Assembly: GCA_940671915.1 (NCBI GenBank)
Contig: CALNVZ010003434.1
Coordinates: 7,867,689 to 7,931,688, forward strand
Length of the DNA: 64,000 nucleotides
Direction of reading: 5' to 3'
Source: Paracentrotus lividus
Lineage: Eukaryota; Echinodermata; Echinoidea; Camarodonta; Echinidae
In this document: positions 37,973-50,000 of the stretch, piece by piece
Layout: each line of letters starts with the position of its first letter
How positions within the stretch are numbered: position 1 is the first letter of the stretch
Position numbers and translations under genes: made by a program
The notes under the pieces: generated by a model
The model's input: only the letters and a program-made list of their open reading frames with translations
Told to the model about the DNA's origin: nothing
The model's database searches: none

Positions 37973-38699
37973 TTACGTATATTTTATTTTATTTTTTGGA
38001 ATAACGTGTTTTATGCGATTCTTCTACCAACTTTTAGACAAAAAGGTAGATTGAATATGAGTTTTTTTGCACTACAAAATGGTTTTTTTCAATAGACGCG
38101 GCGCCACGTGTTATATCAACAGGCTAGTGGCGGCACAAACACGGAACCTAGATTTACGTCCATGAGTGTACATCTCGGGTGGATAAGTTGTTGCATACGA
38201 AATTTACGAGAGGAAGTCAGGCATGCGTGTATGAATGGCAGACAGTTTAAAAGTATTACTTACACCTGTTTACCCTTAGTCGATGGCGCTTTTATTGAAT
38301 ATCACGCTGGAATACGTCCACATTTTCATGTCTAGTCGTTGGACATCTTTGTTAAAAGGAGAACATTACCGTCAGCTATCGATCTGTTCAGAAAAACAAA
38401 AAATAATACGACGCTCCTGAAACATGGTGAAATGTTTTAGGTATGAAAGGATAAGAAAAGTACAAACACCCCATGCAAAATAGAGCTTTAGTACGAATCG
38501 ACGGTTTAACAGATACAATTCCGTTAAAAAAAAAATTGAAATCGATATTTTGTTTTTCTCCATGCAAATTTTGTATCATTTTTTTCGGATCACATCCGAC
38601 TTTAATTACAATCCACAATCACATCAATACTGAAGGATAATTAGTTTTGTAGAGGGAATTGCTAGATCAAAACGAAAATGTGTTATTATCAATAAGTCT
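37171..38699. other. No gene seen; (GA)n tract
   Basis: A GA repeat is at about 37939-37966. Frames are short and without recognisable domains. Confidence 0.45.
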
Positions 38700-38765
38700 A
38701 GCGTATGTGGATATCGTATCAAGCGCTATATAAATGTAACTATTATTATTATTATTATTATTATG
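38700..38765 (+). repeat. LINE/SINE 3'-tail-like sequence with (ATT)n
   Basis: CAAGCGCTATATAAATGTAA runs into about eight ATT units. The same layout is seen at 6286-6355. This phrase plus ATT tail is typical of L2/CR1-like 3' ends and derived SINEs. The body upstream is not recognised. Confidence 0.5.
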
Positions 38766-40018
38766 TCTTCTGAAAAGAGAAGATTATCCTTATTTGATTA
38801 TTAATGTATGCTATGAAAGCTCATTAACATTTTCAAACAAATTTAGCTGTCACTGTTCACAATAGGCACCCTGCATGAACGTGACTACTCCTTGCCTATT
38901 TATCCAAGAAGTTGCAATAAATATAAATTTACAGCGATTTTGCACGAACATGCAGGTATTCAGTGGTGTGTGATATTAATTTTATTGGCGTTAAAGATAC
39001 AATTGAAACACACCTACCGTTGTTGACATTCGATATACAAGGTATAGGCCTACCAATCCCACTAGTTTGCTATTAAAGTTTGGTAACATTTTAGTCGTCG
39101 AATTTGGTAGTTCTATCATTACTGACCGATATAATGGTTAGGACTTCGTCTCATTTGATAGAATGAACAAAATTTCCCCTTAATTATTTAAAGTCTTCTC
39201 ACTGTGGTGGGTTTATTTGAACGAGCTTTCGTTTCTAGGTTGATTTATTGAATTCAAACGCACTCCTTCTTTTCTTTGCAATAAGTAACTGCGACGGCGT
39301 TCAATTTTGTAACAATTAAACATCTGCGGATTTGATTAAGGCTTAATGGAGGAGGTACGTGCCTGAATAATCAAATATTCAAACAATCTCTGCTGCTCAT
39401 GTAATCATTCATGAGTACAATTTTACGGTACAGTACACAAACGTCTGCGCCATCCATCGAATGAAAGTTATAGGTAGATTTTTTATTCTATAATATTGAG
39501 ATTAGGCAAAGATAAAGGAGTGAAATAAGAGAAAACTTGGTAACGATTAAATCTCTTTGTTTTATTTGGGGTTCGAGAGTGTTTTCATTGACATTTATTT
39601 TATACAATTACAATTATTTTGCTTAGAGTAATGATGATATAACATAAAGTAATGTAAACGAAAGAAGAAAAAAACCCAGAAATTAAAAGTTTTTATTGCT
39701 TTTCATTTTTTCATTTTTTTTTTTTTTGCTGTTCGGTTAATATATATATTTTTTTGGTGGTTCTGAAACATTATGCCTGATATTCGAATTTAATCTTCTG
39801 GGTTTATCTTCTCGTTTATAAATATAGGCCTCCTTTTGATTTCTCCCACACTGACCTACTTTCAAATGCGGTCATATCGCCACCATGCTTTGTAATATTT
39901 TTACAATTCCTTCGATCCTCTCATTGCTTTTCTCTTTTCATTCCTTATCAGGTTCTCGAATTTTCTTATCACACTCATAGAGTAGGATGGCATTTGGAAT
40001 TGCTTCTTTAGTCAGTGG
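38766..40018. other. No gene seen
   Basis: AT-rich sequence with T-runs near 39700-39730. No supported feature. Confidence 0.45.
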
Positions 40019-40931
40019 TTACCGTGCTGTGGTTGCCTGGTCGAAATCAAAGCGCTCTGAGTGAAATAACACTCTCTCACAGATACTGATCTGATTCAAT
40101 ACCGCCACAGGGGCGACGGGGAATCTTATAATATTGTGAATATGTTGAAGTGCCACCAACCAGACAAAGACAAAAGTGATACCTTTGGCAACCAAACACA
40201 AGTAATATTTTCTTTCATATTCGGTTTCATAGTGACGTAAGCCAATGCCCAGCACCTCTATTTACCTTCCGCTTTGGACGATTGTTGAAAAGTGTGTCAC
40301 AGAAACGATGAAACGCGAAGGAAAGACAAAATGAAGGCTGGTGTATATGGTATATCATCATCCCACACGCACGCGCACGCGCACTCACTCACACACTTCA
40401 AGCGCACACCACCTCTCGTGGTTTAGATCTCTCGCATTTGCTATCTGAAACGTGCCGATTGCGGTGTTTGGTGAATTTTTTTGCAATCAAAATATCATAC
40501 AGCGGTCGCGGAAGCTGACGGCGTATGGCGGATGTTATAAAGGTGCTATAAACGGTGGGCTCCATGCAGATCCATTTCATCGCAAGCAAAATACAGCTGA
40601 GTGGTGACGTCATTAACATGTAATCGTTTTTATGTCTATCATACGAGCTTCATTATATTGAAAAATTGGGGTCATTGAGTGAACTTTATATACTGCTGTA
40701 AGTAATAACACACTGGTAATCGTGATTCGAATGCGTAGTGAGATGAACAAGATGCAAAGTCACACTTTTAGAGCTTTCAGCGAATCTCTGCGATCAGAAA
40801 GATGTGAATACGATCTGCCTTGCTGTAGAGATAAAATGGATATTGACTCCTCTGCAAGTACAAACTCCAATTCGAGCCTCTTACATTTACCCGCGAATGA
40901 GGCCTCGCAAATCTACAAAAATCTTTATTAA
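40019..40931. other. Repeat-free island with weak coding-like frames and a CRE-like site
   Basis: Three frames of mixed composition lie close together: minus 40619-40398 (73 codons, with FITSAIRRQLPRPLYDIL), minus 40255-40019 (78 codons, with a hydrophobic stretch ITFVFVWLVAL) and plus 40722-40931 (69 codons). The region is richer in GC than its surroundings and has the palindrome TGACGTCA, the CREB/ATF consensus, at about 40605-40612. No domain is recognisable and no splice structure can be proved. It might be a host promoter and first exon, or chance. Confidence 0.2.
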
Positions 40932-42100
40932 AAAAAATATATTCAACTCTTAAAATAAGACACAATAAAAACAGTTTGGAAAGTAGTTTAAATGTTGATG
41001 TTGTTGCTGTTTTACTAAATTCATGATTTTCAGTTAATTAGGATATTTAATTCAGAAAGGGAAAGAATTTAGAGATATTCCTAAATATCGTAATTCTAAA
41101 GATAAATTTCCATCACTGGAATCTAGAAGTTGTGCTCTGTCATCATGTGATATGTTGTCAAAACTCAAACTCGATAAAATTGTTGATGAATGACATATAA
41201 AACCAAGTTCAAGTTCAACCGTGCAATGTCTTCTAAGTAAGGGTCGTTAATCTGTCCATCATTGTTTGTATGCCCTCCAGGCAGTGAGGACGAGCAAATA
41301 AAACCCCAAATAAACTCGATAAAACCTCATCAGCCAGGCTATACTGGTGTAACTTATACACCAAAGACGCTAATTATCTTCCCATTTTATTGATCCAACC
41401 TTCGTAAGGAAACCCAAGCCGTTTGCAAAGTACCATCGTTGACGGATGCTGGTAGCACTCTCCCATGCACTGTTTCTATATTCTGGTACTGCCTGTCATG
41501 CCTGTAGGGATATGGGAATAGCATTAACTTGCAATACCTGTATACGGCCAAGCCTACTTTTATATCACTGAGATTTAACCACCTCAATTGCGTCTGTGCT
41601 ATCGAATACGCATATTATCAAATTGAAGTTTAGGGTTGGGATTAGAACCGAAGGGATTTAGAACTTATGCTGGACTTAAGTTTAGCTTTTGTATTTAGGA
41701 TTAAGGCTAAGTTAGATGCTTCAAAGGAGCAAGTATTTATTTCTACTGGAGGTTCATCGCGAACTCTCTTTAGATAAAGTCATAATCACCGACACTGAAG
41801 CAACCCATGTATCAACCAGTATGTCAGCCTTTAAATTTGTTTCTCAGCCAGGTGAAGTGATGAATTCCAATCGTTAGTAAACACTGAGTGGATTTTCAGC
41901 TCTAAAATCCAAGTACGACCGTTTTCGCTCACACTTCTATAGATACAGCTAGTCATGGTTTTATAGGAATTGGTAGCGCAACATTGAATGAAAATTTCAA
42001 GCTTTATTATTGACTCTAATATACTATATAATAACATATCCGAAAAATTCTGTACACCTAATGCAGACATAAATAAATAGTTATTCATTTTAGGCTTAAC
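40932..42100. other. No gene seen
   Basis: Unremarkable AT-rich sequence. Frames of up to 85 codons show no recognisable family. Confidence 0.4.
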
Positions 42101-42339
42101 ATTAAAATCACTAATATTTATACATTGACAAAAATGTAATTAAAAGCAGAAAGTACGGGGAAAAGAAACGCCTACTGTTATACGGTTTGCGTATGTAATT
42201 ACATATTTAAAAGATCAAAACTTGTACATCGATGCGCTTGTTTGTTTGTTCTTTATATAAGAACTCCAATCGAATATTTTATATTTAGAATTCTAAATTA
42301 TGTATATAATAATTAAGTTATTATACTTTGTTCTCATTA

Positions 42340-42484
42340 TGTCATATATATCCTACGTTTCACTGGAAATGACCCCATTGTAAATAAGCCTTTTCGGCTT
42401 TCATAGGCTATCCTTGTCGGTGTTTCTTTCTTTTCTATAATAAATGTTCATTCGACGAATAAAATCAAATCAAATCAAATCAAG
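42340..42484 (+). mobile_element. LINE 3' UTR fragment with (AAATC)n tail
   Basis: The phrase GACCCCATTGTAAATAAGCC and a CTTTTCGGCTTTCATAGG hairpin-like stretch are followed by AATAAAATCAAATCAAATC repeats ending at 42484. The tail repeat matches that of the LINE fragment at 19431. No coding part remains. Confidence 0.55.
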
Positions 42485-43414
42485 AATTACAAAGTCAAAC
42501 GAGTAGGAATATGTTAAATTCATATTGTAACTACAGTCTGTGTCGAATAAAATGGTACAAGTGGATTGTTTTGTTTTTTTTAATTATGAAAATTAGTCAC
42601 ATTCTAAAAAAAAGTGTTTGATATTTCCATAAAATAGGAAAATCAGGCTTTCTTCTGCAATTTTTTTTTCATCCCATTTGGTGCTAAAGGTCTTGAGATA
42701 TGACCAGTTTTCTATAATCATGAAAAATGTACTTTGCTCATGCTTTTCTATGGGTTTCGCACATAGCCATGAATTCAGCGCACCGAAACAATAAATGTGC
42801 GTACTGTCGATTAGCTCATCGCTGCACAAAATTTAGCATAACTTTTGTTTTACAAAAGCAAATTATACAAAACAAAGTGCACGAGCAAGAAGAATATTTT
42901 GGCTTTTAATTGGTACCACATTCACATATCATTTCAGAAGATTTCATACCTAAATAATTTTCCCGACTCTACCATTTGTTTTGACACAGACTGTATATTG
43001 TGTGAGTGAAATAGTGTTTCTAGCATCGTGTAGCATTATCCCTTTAAATATGTATCACTTATTGCGGGAAATATTAAACATCTGAGACTAAGAATCATAT
43101 GCATGAGTTGATCAATGATGGCTTTAAACTATTTGACACGTTGTATCCTTCTCAATCCAATCTACTGAACAACACGACTCATGTTCTCTTATCATGATTT
43201 TTAAAATATACTTCTAATTAAGGCGCTATTAAAGTTAAACTTTTTGAATTCTTAGTACAGATAAATACACAACGTTTACTCGGATTAACAGCTTTTGTAC
43301 ATGTGTCAAAGTAAAAGTGATATTGAATGGTGCATTTTGATATAATTACTTTAAAATTGTGTTTAATTAACGCCTTTGTTTAATTAATACATGTACACAT
43401 GAATGTTTGTGTGT
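42485..43414. other. No gene seen
   Basis: AT-rich, no supported gene or clear repeat. Confidence 0.4.
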
Positions 43415-43548
43415 GTGTGTGTGGGGGGGGGGGGGGGTTCACAAAAGACATCATTTTCCATAGGGGTAAGAGTAAGTCGGTTACTGGATCAATCATCCAT
43501 TTTCCCCTTGTTTGTTTTTTTTTACCGAGGGGGGGGGGGGGGGGTAGG
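43415..43548 (+). repeat. GT repeat with two long G-runs
   Basis: GTGTGTGTGTG runs straight into about 16 G residues (43422-43437), and a second run of about 17 G lies at 43530-43546. The glycine- or proline-rich frames across it are artefacts. Confidence 0.85.
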
Positions 43549-44437
43549 CAAATGCCAAAAAATAAAACCGGCACTTTTTGAGGTTTAGGAGAAAGGAGAC
43601 TTAACAAGTTCAACAGTACACTTTTAAGATAATTTTATTTAATAGCATTTTATAAAAATGAAACTAAAAACACTTATACTAACACAAAAAATAAAAAAAT
43701 AAAAATGGAAAAACAGCTGAAAATAGTTGACCTTGTCAATACCAACTGTGCTTTTATGGAAACAACAACACGATCAAAATCTGGTTGTCATGGAAATATT
43801 CTTGAGTACCAGGTGATATTTGAAGGAGATCTACAAAAAAACAAGGCGAATAAATAAAATACTGTAAACAAAGTCCTAGTTAATCATAATCTGTACCACG
43901 AAAAAGGTTTATTATCATACCTGTAATCAATTTCCTTGGTGTTATAGTACTAGAAGCTTATGTGTGGATAGTGAGTTACTTTAGGTGAATAGTAATTTGT
44001 ATTTTCTTTGGGTATTATTTTGTTCGTTTAATGGATAAGATATAAAAGAGATAGTGATATATCAGCGAAGCCCACGCAGCTACTAAGAATTGGATTGATT
44101 ATCCCACCTAAGGGCGATAAAAAACATCTCTCTCCAAAAGTATTGTAAATAGAGAGTTCCAGTTTATCATGTAGGTTTAAGTTTCAAAATACATTATTTT
44201 TAGTTACTTCTAGGTGAAAATGCTTACTATATGTGATAATTAATGTTGTATATTCATGACATGGTACGATGTGGTTACGGTGCCACTGAAGTTGTATGAT
44301 ACTCGCATACAATGTAATGTTAAGTATTTTCAAATACTGTGTGTATCGAAAATAAGGAAACCCAAGTACATTCATTAATAACAAACAAATATGAAAATTG
44401 TACTTTTGAAAGTCCTATCACTGAAAATAGCAACAAA
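43549..44437. other. No gene seen
   Basis: AT-rich sequence without recognisable features. Confidence 0.4.
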
Positions 44438-44877
44438 GTTTAGGCTTGTTCCTTTAATCATGTTAATTGCGTATTTGCTTACATTAAGCCAGATAGTCTT
44501 TTTTAGGGGGTTTTCTCTCTGGAAACACCTAACGAATTTCTTGTAGTGTTCGCCGATAACTTTAAACCAATAAGTTCCTAAATTAATGTAAGCAAATACG
44601 CCGTTGAAGGAACAAGCCTATAACTTTAAGGAAGATCCGTCCGGGAGACAAAGGTCAGCGAGGACGGAAGAGAACCAGTTCACTGTGGATAATGTAAGAA
44701 GCCAGAATCAAAGTGAACTACTCACAATTTTGCAACACATCTTCAGCACAGTAGGGTTTGGTCAGTGATGCATGACATTGGTGAAATAAATCAATCGGCA
44801 TAATCACCACATTAATAAATTTGAAATTGTTAATGATAAAATTCGGAATTCATTTTTTCAAACACCCCGTATAGCAC
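44438..44877. mobile_element. Palindromic repeat element (family P with inner hairpin)
   Basis: The inner hairpin pairs GTTTAGGCTTGTTCC and TTGCGTATTTGCTTACATT with CAAATACGCCGTTGAAGG and GGAACAAGCCTATAAC. The right arm then carries family P words inverted (CAAAGTGAACTACTCACAA, AGTGATGCATGACATTGG) and ends TTCAAACACCCCGTATAG, the complement of the start seen at 1723. The left outer arm is missing, so this copy is incomplete. Confidence 0.7.
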
Positions 44878-44897
44878 TTTTTCTGTCAAATAAATGT

Positions 44898-44899
44898 TC

Positions 44900-44983
<84 letters not shown>

Positions 44984-45011
44984 GATATTGTTATCATTAT
45001 CATTATTATCA

Positions 45012-45046
<35 letters not shown>

Positions 45047-45102
45047 GATATTGTTATCATTATCATTATTATCATTGTTATTATTATTATTATTATTATT
45101 AC

Positions 45103-45145
<43 letters not shown>

Positions 45146-45201
45146 GATATTGTTATCATTATCATTATTATCATTGTTATTATTATTATTATTATTATTA
45201 C

Positions 45202-45271
<70 letters not shown>

Positions 45272-45345
45272 TTTTTTATTTATTTTTTTTTAATTATTAT
45301 TTTTATTGTTGTTGTCATTATTATTATTATTATTACTTTGCACTG
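44898..45345 (+). repeat. Compound (ATT)n microsatellite with higher-order structure
   Basis: About 450 bp of ATT repeat in which the block GATATTGTTATCATTATCAT occurs three times (44983, 45047 and 45146), each time followed by a similar ATTATT run. The poly-isoleucine and poly-leucine frames are artefacts. Confidence 0.95.
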
Positions 45346-46317
45346 TATAATTACCTCGACCAATCCAGGTATGCTTTTGCATTTTTTAGATAGTGCGTAT
45401 TCTCCCCAGGGGAGCAACTTAGCCAGGTATTCCCGTCACCATGTGCATATAATTTCCAGAAACATTACTCTGGATGTGATTAATTCTTATGCATTTCGGC
45501 GAGTGAAAGCTGCAAATTACCCACAACAAATCCGGATCAAGAGAGGGAATCCTAGATTCAATGCCTCATCTACAAGGACAGTTATAAACACCAGTGTATC
45601 AGATTCGAACACCTCACGTGTGAATTGAGAGTCAATGCAATGAACCCCGCGCACCCACTAAGTATTACGAAGAGCCACGTGTAACTTCACGATCGAATTA
45701 TTGTAATGTGGACGTTGGGACTCATTTTCGCAGGGACATGAGGGATGGTATTTGTAAACATGCTAATCTTGTGACAGCTCGATCTGTTATCTGGAATTAA
45801 CATTTAAATAAGTTTCACTTCTTTTCACGCCTTAAACGGTTGTCACATGTACACAGCGCAAGGCCGTCGCATTGGAATTTAGTGACGGGTGCACATAGAT
45901 GGCCAAGCGCTCTCGACGAACGAGTAACGAATTTTGACGTACATCCAGCGTCATGCGTCATGTACATGTGACTGAAAAGCGGAACTAAATGCCACCATCG
46001 ATTTGGATTGAAATAATTTGCTTTTAGACGATGGAACAATTTCCTAAATTCATTCTCAAATTTACGGAAAACCTTAAAATGTCTTTTCAAACCATGGAGA
46101 TTATGCAAAACACCTCTAACCTGAATATACTTTTTTAAAAAAACAAACAAACAAACAAAAACAAAAAACATCCACATTCCTTCTTCAAATAAAAATTTGA
46201 TTTTTGTTTTAATCATCTTAAAAATTCATGTACTTTGATGGCCTTTCAATTTCAGTACTTAGAGTCGAAATTTTAATCTCCCCCTTTCAACACGGATTGA
46301 AGAATATACTTGATTTC
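45346..46317. other. No supported gene
   Basis: A 133-codon minus-strand frame (46216-45815) has a hydrophobic start and a basic middle, but no family I recognise. A plus-strand frame reading out of the microsatellite ends at 45628. I call neither. Confidence 0.4.
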
Positions 46318-47067
46318 AAGTTCAAGTTCAAGTTCAAGTGGTTTTTATTTCTCATGTCATATCAACAGTTTACAAATCAATAGAATTGATACATAATAAC
46401 GAATAAATAAATAAATACGAAACAATCTGGCAAAGAACAAAATATTCATATACATAATATTTAACATGATTCTAAATAATTTTACATTACATGAGAAATG
46501 AGGAACCCAAAAAGCATAGCTTGTAAATAAGGTCCCTCTGGGTTTAGATATAAAACAATTATTTTAATTTGTTTGTTCAAGATAATTCAATATTTCCGAA
46601 ATATGAGGTATTGCCTTGTAAAATTAACAAAAATGATAATCAAGAGAAAAAACAAAAAAAGAAACACGACAACAGCAAAATAAAAGTAAAAATAAAAAAT
46701 ACTATGAGTATAAGGAGAAGACAAGAGGTATAGAAGTAAAGAGTGTTTCCACGTGTCAGACGATTTGAATGAAATACCTGTAGCAGTTTTATTTGTTTTA
46801 AACGTTTTTGAAGGGGATAGCCTGGGTATCAGTTTGAGAGATTGATCTATTTCTTCCAATACTTGGGTCCTGTGAAAACTACAGTTTTTTGAGCGATGGA
46901 TGTCCGTAAGAGTGGGGGGTGATACTGATTAGACTGTCTTGTGGATACGAGTGTACTTCGGAATTCCTGGTAAAGATAGAAATGAGAGGGAGGCAGTTTT
47001 TTTGTGATAACTGAAACATAAAGATTCCTAAATGCCAATTGTAGAGGTCGTCGATTTTTAGTATATG
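46318..47067 (-). mobile_element. Outer LINE, 3' part (C-terminus and 3' UTR)
   Basis: The minus strand from 47067 encodes LKIDDLYNWHLGIFMFQLSQ and then FTRNSEVHSYPQDS, with TGPKYWKK further on. This is the C-terminal region of a CR1/L2/jockey-type ORF2, with frameshifts. The 3' UTR runs to a tail of TTGAAC-type repeats (46318-46336; CAAGTTCAAGTTCAAG on the plus strand). The upstream part of the same protein lies beyond the inserted LINE, at 51285-52600, and the two protein segments are consecutive in the family's order. Confidence 0.85.
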
Positions 47068-50000
47068 TTATTGAGAAATTTTTTTTTATTTATTTATTTA
47101 TTTATTTTCCAACTCATGGGTGGAACACCCTTCCAGCTATAAAAAGCTGTTCTTCTAAGGGTCCGTTAAAAATACATTTACAAACAAATAACAGTCAGAA
47201 TACATATAAATATACATACATCATAAACAAAATTACATTTAAAAGAAAAGTGCAGTGCAGGGGGAGGGGGAGGGAGATGGGGGAGGAGAGGGAGGGTATA
47301 ACAAACCAAAATCAATTTAACCAAAAATCAACAATGGAGGTTTTCGAGAAGGCGTTTAAATGCTTGAATAGATCTTGCAGATTTCATATAAGAATGAAAT
47401 GAATTCCATAGCTTTGAACCACGATACATGAGCGATCGTTTCCCGTAATTTGTTTTGGGTTGGGGTAATTTTAGCTTACGTGGGCCAGATCTGGTGTTAT
47501 ATTTAGATTGATTAAAAACGAAGAGATTGCTGAGATAATTAGGGCATTGTTATGTATTGATCTATATAAGATATATGTAAGAGCTTAGTCCAACGTACAT
47601 TCAGACGATCTAGTTTCAGTAATTGGTACAAATCATTAGAAGAAAACAAATGGTCCACATTTAATACTGTACGAAGTGCACGGTTCTGTAGAATTTGTAA
47701 TTTGTCAAGATATGTTTTATAGTATTCGTCCAAATAGAACTGCAGTAGTCAAAGTTGCTCTGCAATATATAGTTTTATAAAATAATAGTGCTATTTTGGT
47801 TAATGTATGGCCGAAGTCTTCTCAAAAGTAAATATATTTCACAACTTTTTTTTAACATGTTCAACATGATTTCCCACTGCAAATTCTTGTCAATAACAAC
47901 TCCCAAATAACACTTTTCAACTTGTTGAACTTTTACACCATCAATAAAAATTTCAAAGTTATAAGGTCCGGTTGCATTTTTTTCAGGCGTTGAGCTGAAC
48001 CTATGAACATGGCCTCACATTTTTTTTGGATTAACTTTCAGTCATTATCAGATAACCAATTGGATAACGATAACAAATCATTATTCAGATATTACGTACA
48101 GCTTCCTGAGGACCTTTTGTTGATGTGAATAGGGCAAGTATCGTCAGCATAAAGTGCAATTTCGCAACATTAACACAGTAGGCAATCATTGACAAATAGA
48201 GTGAACATTAATGGGCCCCAATAGAGAGCCCATGTGGCAACACCACAAATTATTTGCTTCTTCTCGGATAGTAACCATTTACAGATGTAAACTGATATCT
48301 TTCACTTAAAGTAACTTTTGAACCAATCTACGGATTTGTCAAATCCATACATTTTCAATTTTGCAAAAGAATACAATGATCGACCGTATCGAACGCTTTC
48401 TTTAAATCAATCATAACCAATCCAACAATATTACCTTTATCAATTACATCAAGCCATTTATCTGTGACGTTAAGAAGGCACTTTCAGTTGAATGTAAGGG
48501 TCTAAATCCTGACTGACAATTCGATAGTATTTTCATTATTTGTTAGATAATTATTAACCTGCGTGTAAACAACCTTTTCCATAATTTTTGCGAATATGGG
48601 AATAACTGATATAGGACGATAATTCTCCATAGAGGTTTGTGTCTCCAGATTTGTATATGGGCGTAATACGTGCACATTTCCACTGGGAGGGACAATACCC
48701 ATACGAAGCGACTGATTCAAAATATGTGTTAACAATGGAGCAATGGTTGAAGCAATAGGCTTTAAGAGTTTAGCCGTATATTGTCTGGACCAGTCGCCTT
48801 ATTTACTGAAAGTGATTTTAGTATATTTTCACCTCACTAATTAAGACATCCTTAAATTTGAACACGGTTGACAGGGGTTTAATCAATCGTGTAGGGTTCC
48901 GTCTGAGAAGTAGAAAAGTTATCATGTAACACTTTTCCAATAGTCGAGAAATAATGTTAAAGGCATTTGACATTTCCTGACCACGAACACTTTCTTGTTG
49001 AACTTTAATACACTGAATATCAGAATCATTCTTTTAGTGGGCGCTAAATTTTGCAAAGTCTTCCAGACTTTCCTGACGTCTCCTGCAGCAATTCAACATT
49101 CTTGAAACAAAGTTCGCTTTGCTTGTCGAATTTGTGCTGTAACATTATTTCTAGCTGTTTATAACTGGACCAGTCATTTTCATTCATTGATTTTTTTGCT
49201 TTCGTTTTTAAGCGATCTCTTTGACGAATTAAATGAAAATATCAGGCGTCATCCATGGAGAACTTTTCATTTTAACTCTTATCTTTCGGAGTGGTGCATG
49301 TTTATCAAATGCCTTTAGTAACAGGGACAGAAAGCTGAGCATGCTATTTCCGGTCAGGAATGTCATAAACAAAAGCAAAATCAATATTATCAATATCTTT
49401 TTTGAAGCCTTCCTCATCGAGGTTCTTCATACATCTTCCAATCTTGTATTTGTGACAATCATTTAAACCACTTCTGATTGCCAAGTACACAATAAATCAT
49501 GTAATGTCAGTAATAGACACATTCAATAACACCACTTTCAGTTATTTTGTCGATACAATTACTGAATATTAGATCAACGATTTAGCGGATCTGTGAGTCA
49601 CCCGAGTAGTTTTTTTAATTAATTGGGTGCAATTGTATGACCCCATAATATCAAGTAGCTTCTTTGAGTGATTAGGTATGGGGCTTTTCATTACGTCACA
49701 ATTAAAATCGCCAAGTAAATGATATGGCATTTTCAAGTTATCTTAAATTTGGATCACTTGTCAAATTCCTCCAAGACATTCATATTAGAATTCGGTGGTC
49801 GGTACCAGCATACAACCATGAATGGTTTCTGTTTACCGAGTTTAATTTCAGTAATTACATTTCAATATCTCTTTCTTGTAACAAGTCATCTCTCCTAAGG
49901 AATTCAATGCCACTTCTAATCAATATGGCAACACCACCACCAAATTTGTTTCTATCACGTCTTAAAATTGTGTAACCTGGTATACAAAGTTCACTATCAT

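Noticed and set aside
44894-45628. 244-codon plus-strand frame
   Set aside because: Mostly poly-isoleucine from the ATT microsatellite; the remaining ~100 codons are unrecognised read-through.
45815-46216. 133-codon minus-strand frame, hydrophobic start and basic middle
   Set aside because: The N-terminal part comes from an (AAAC)n tract in reverse, and no family is recognisable. It is the length expected by chance in a 64-kb AT-rich window.
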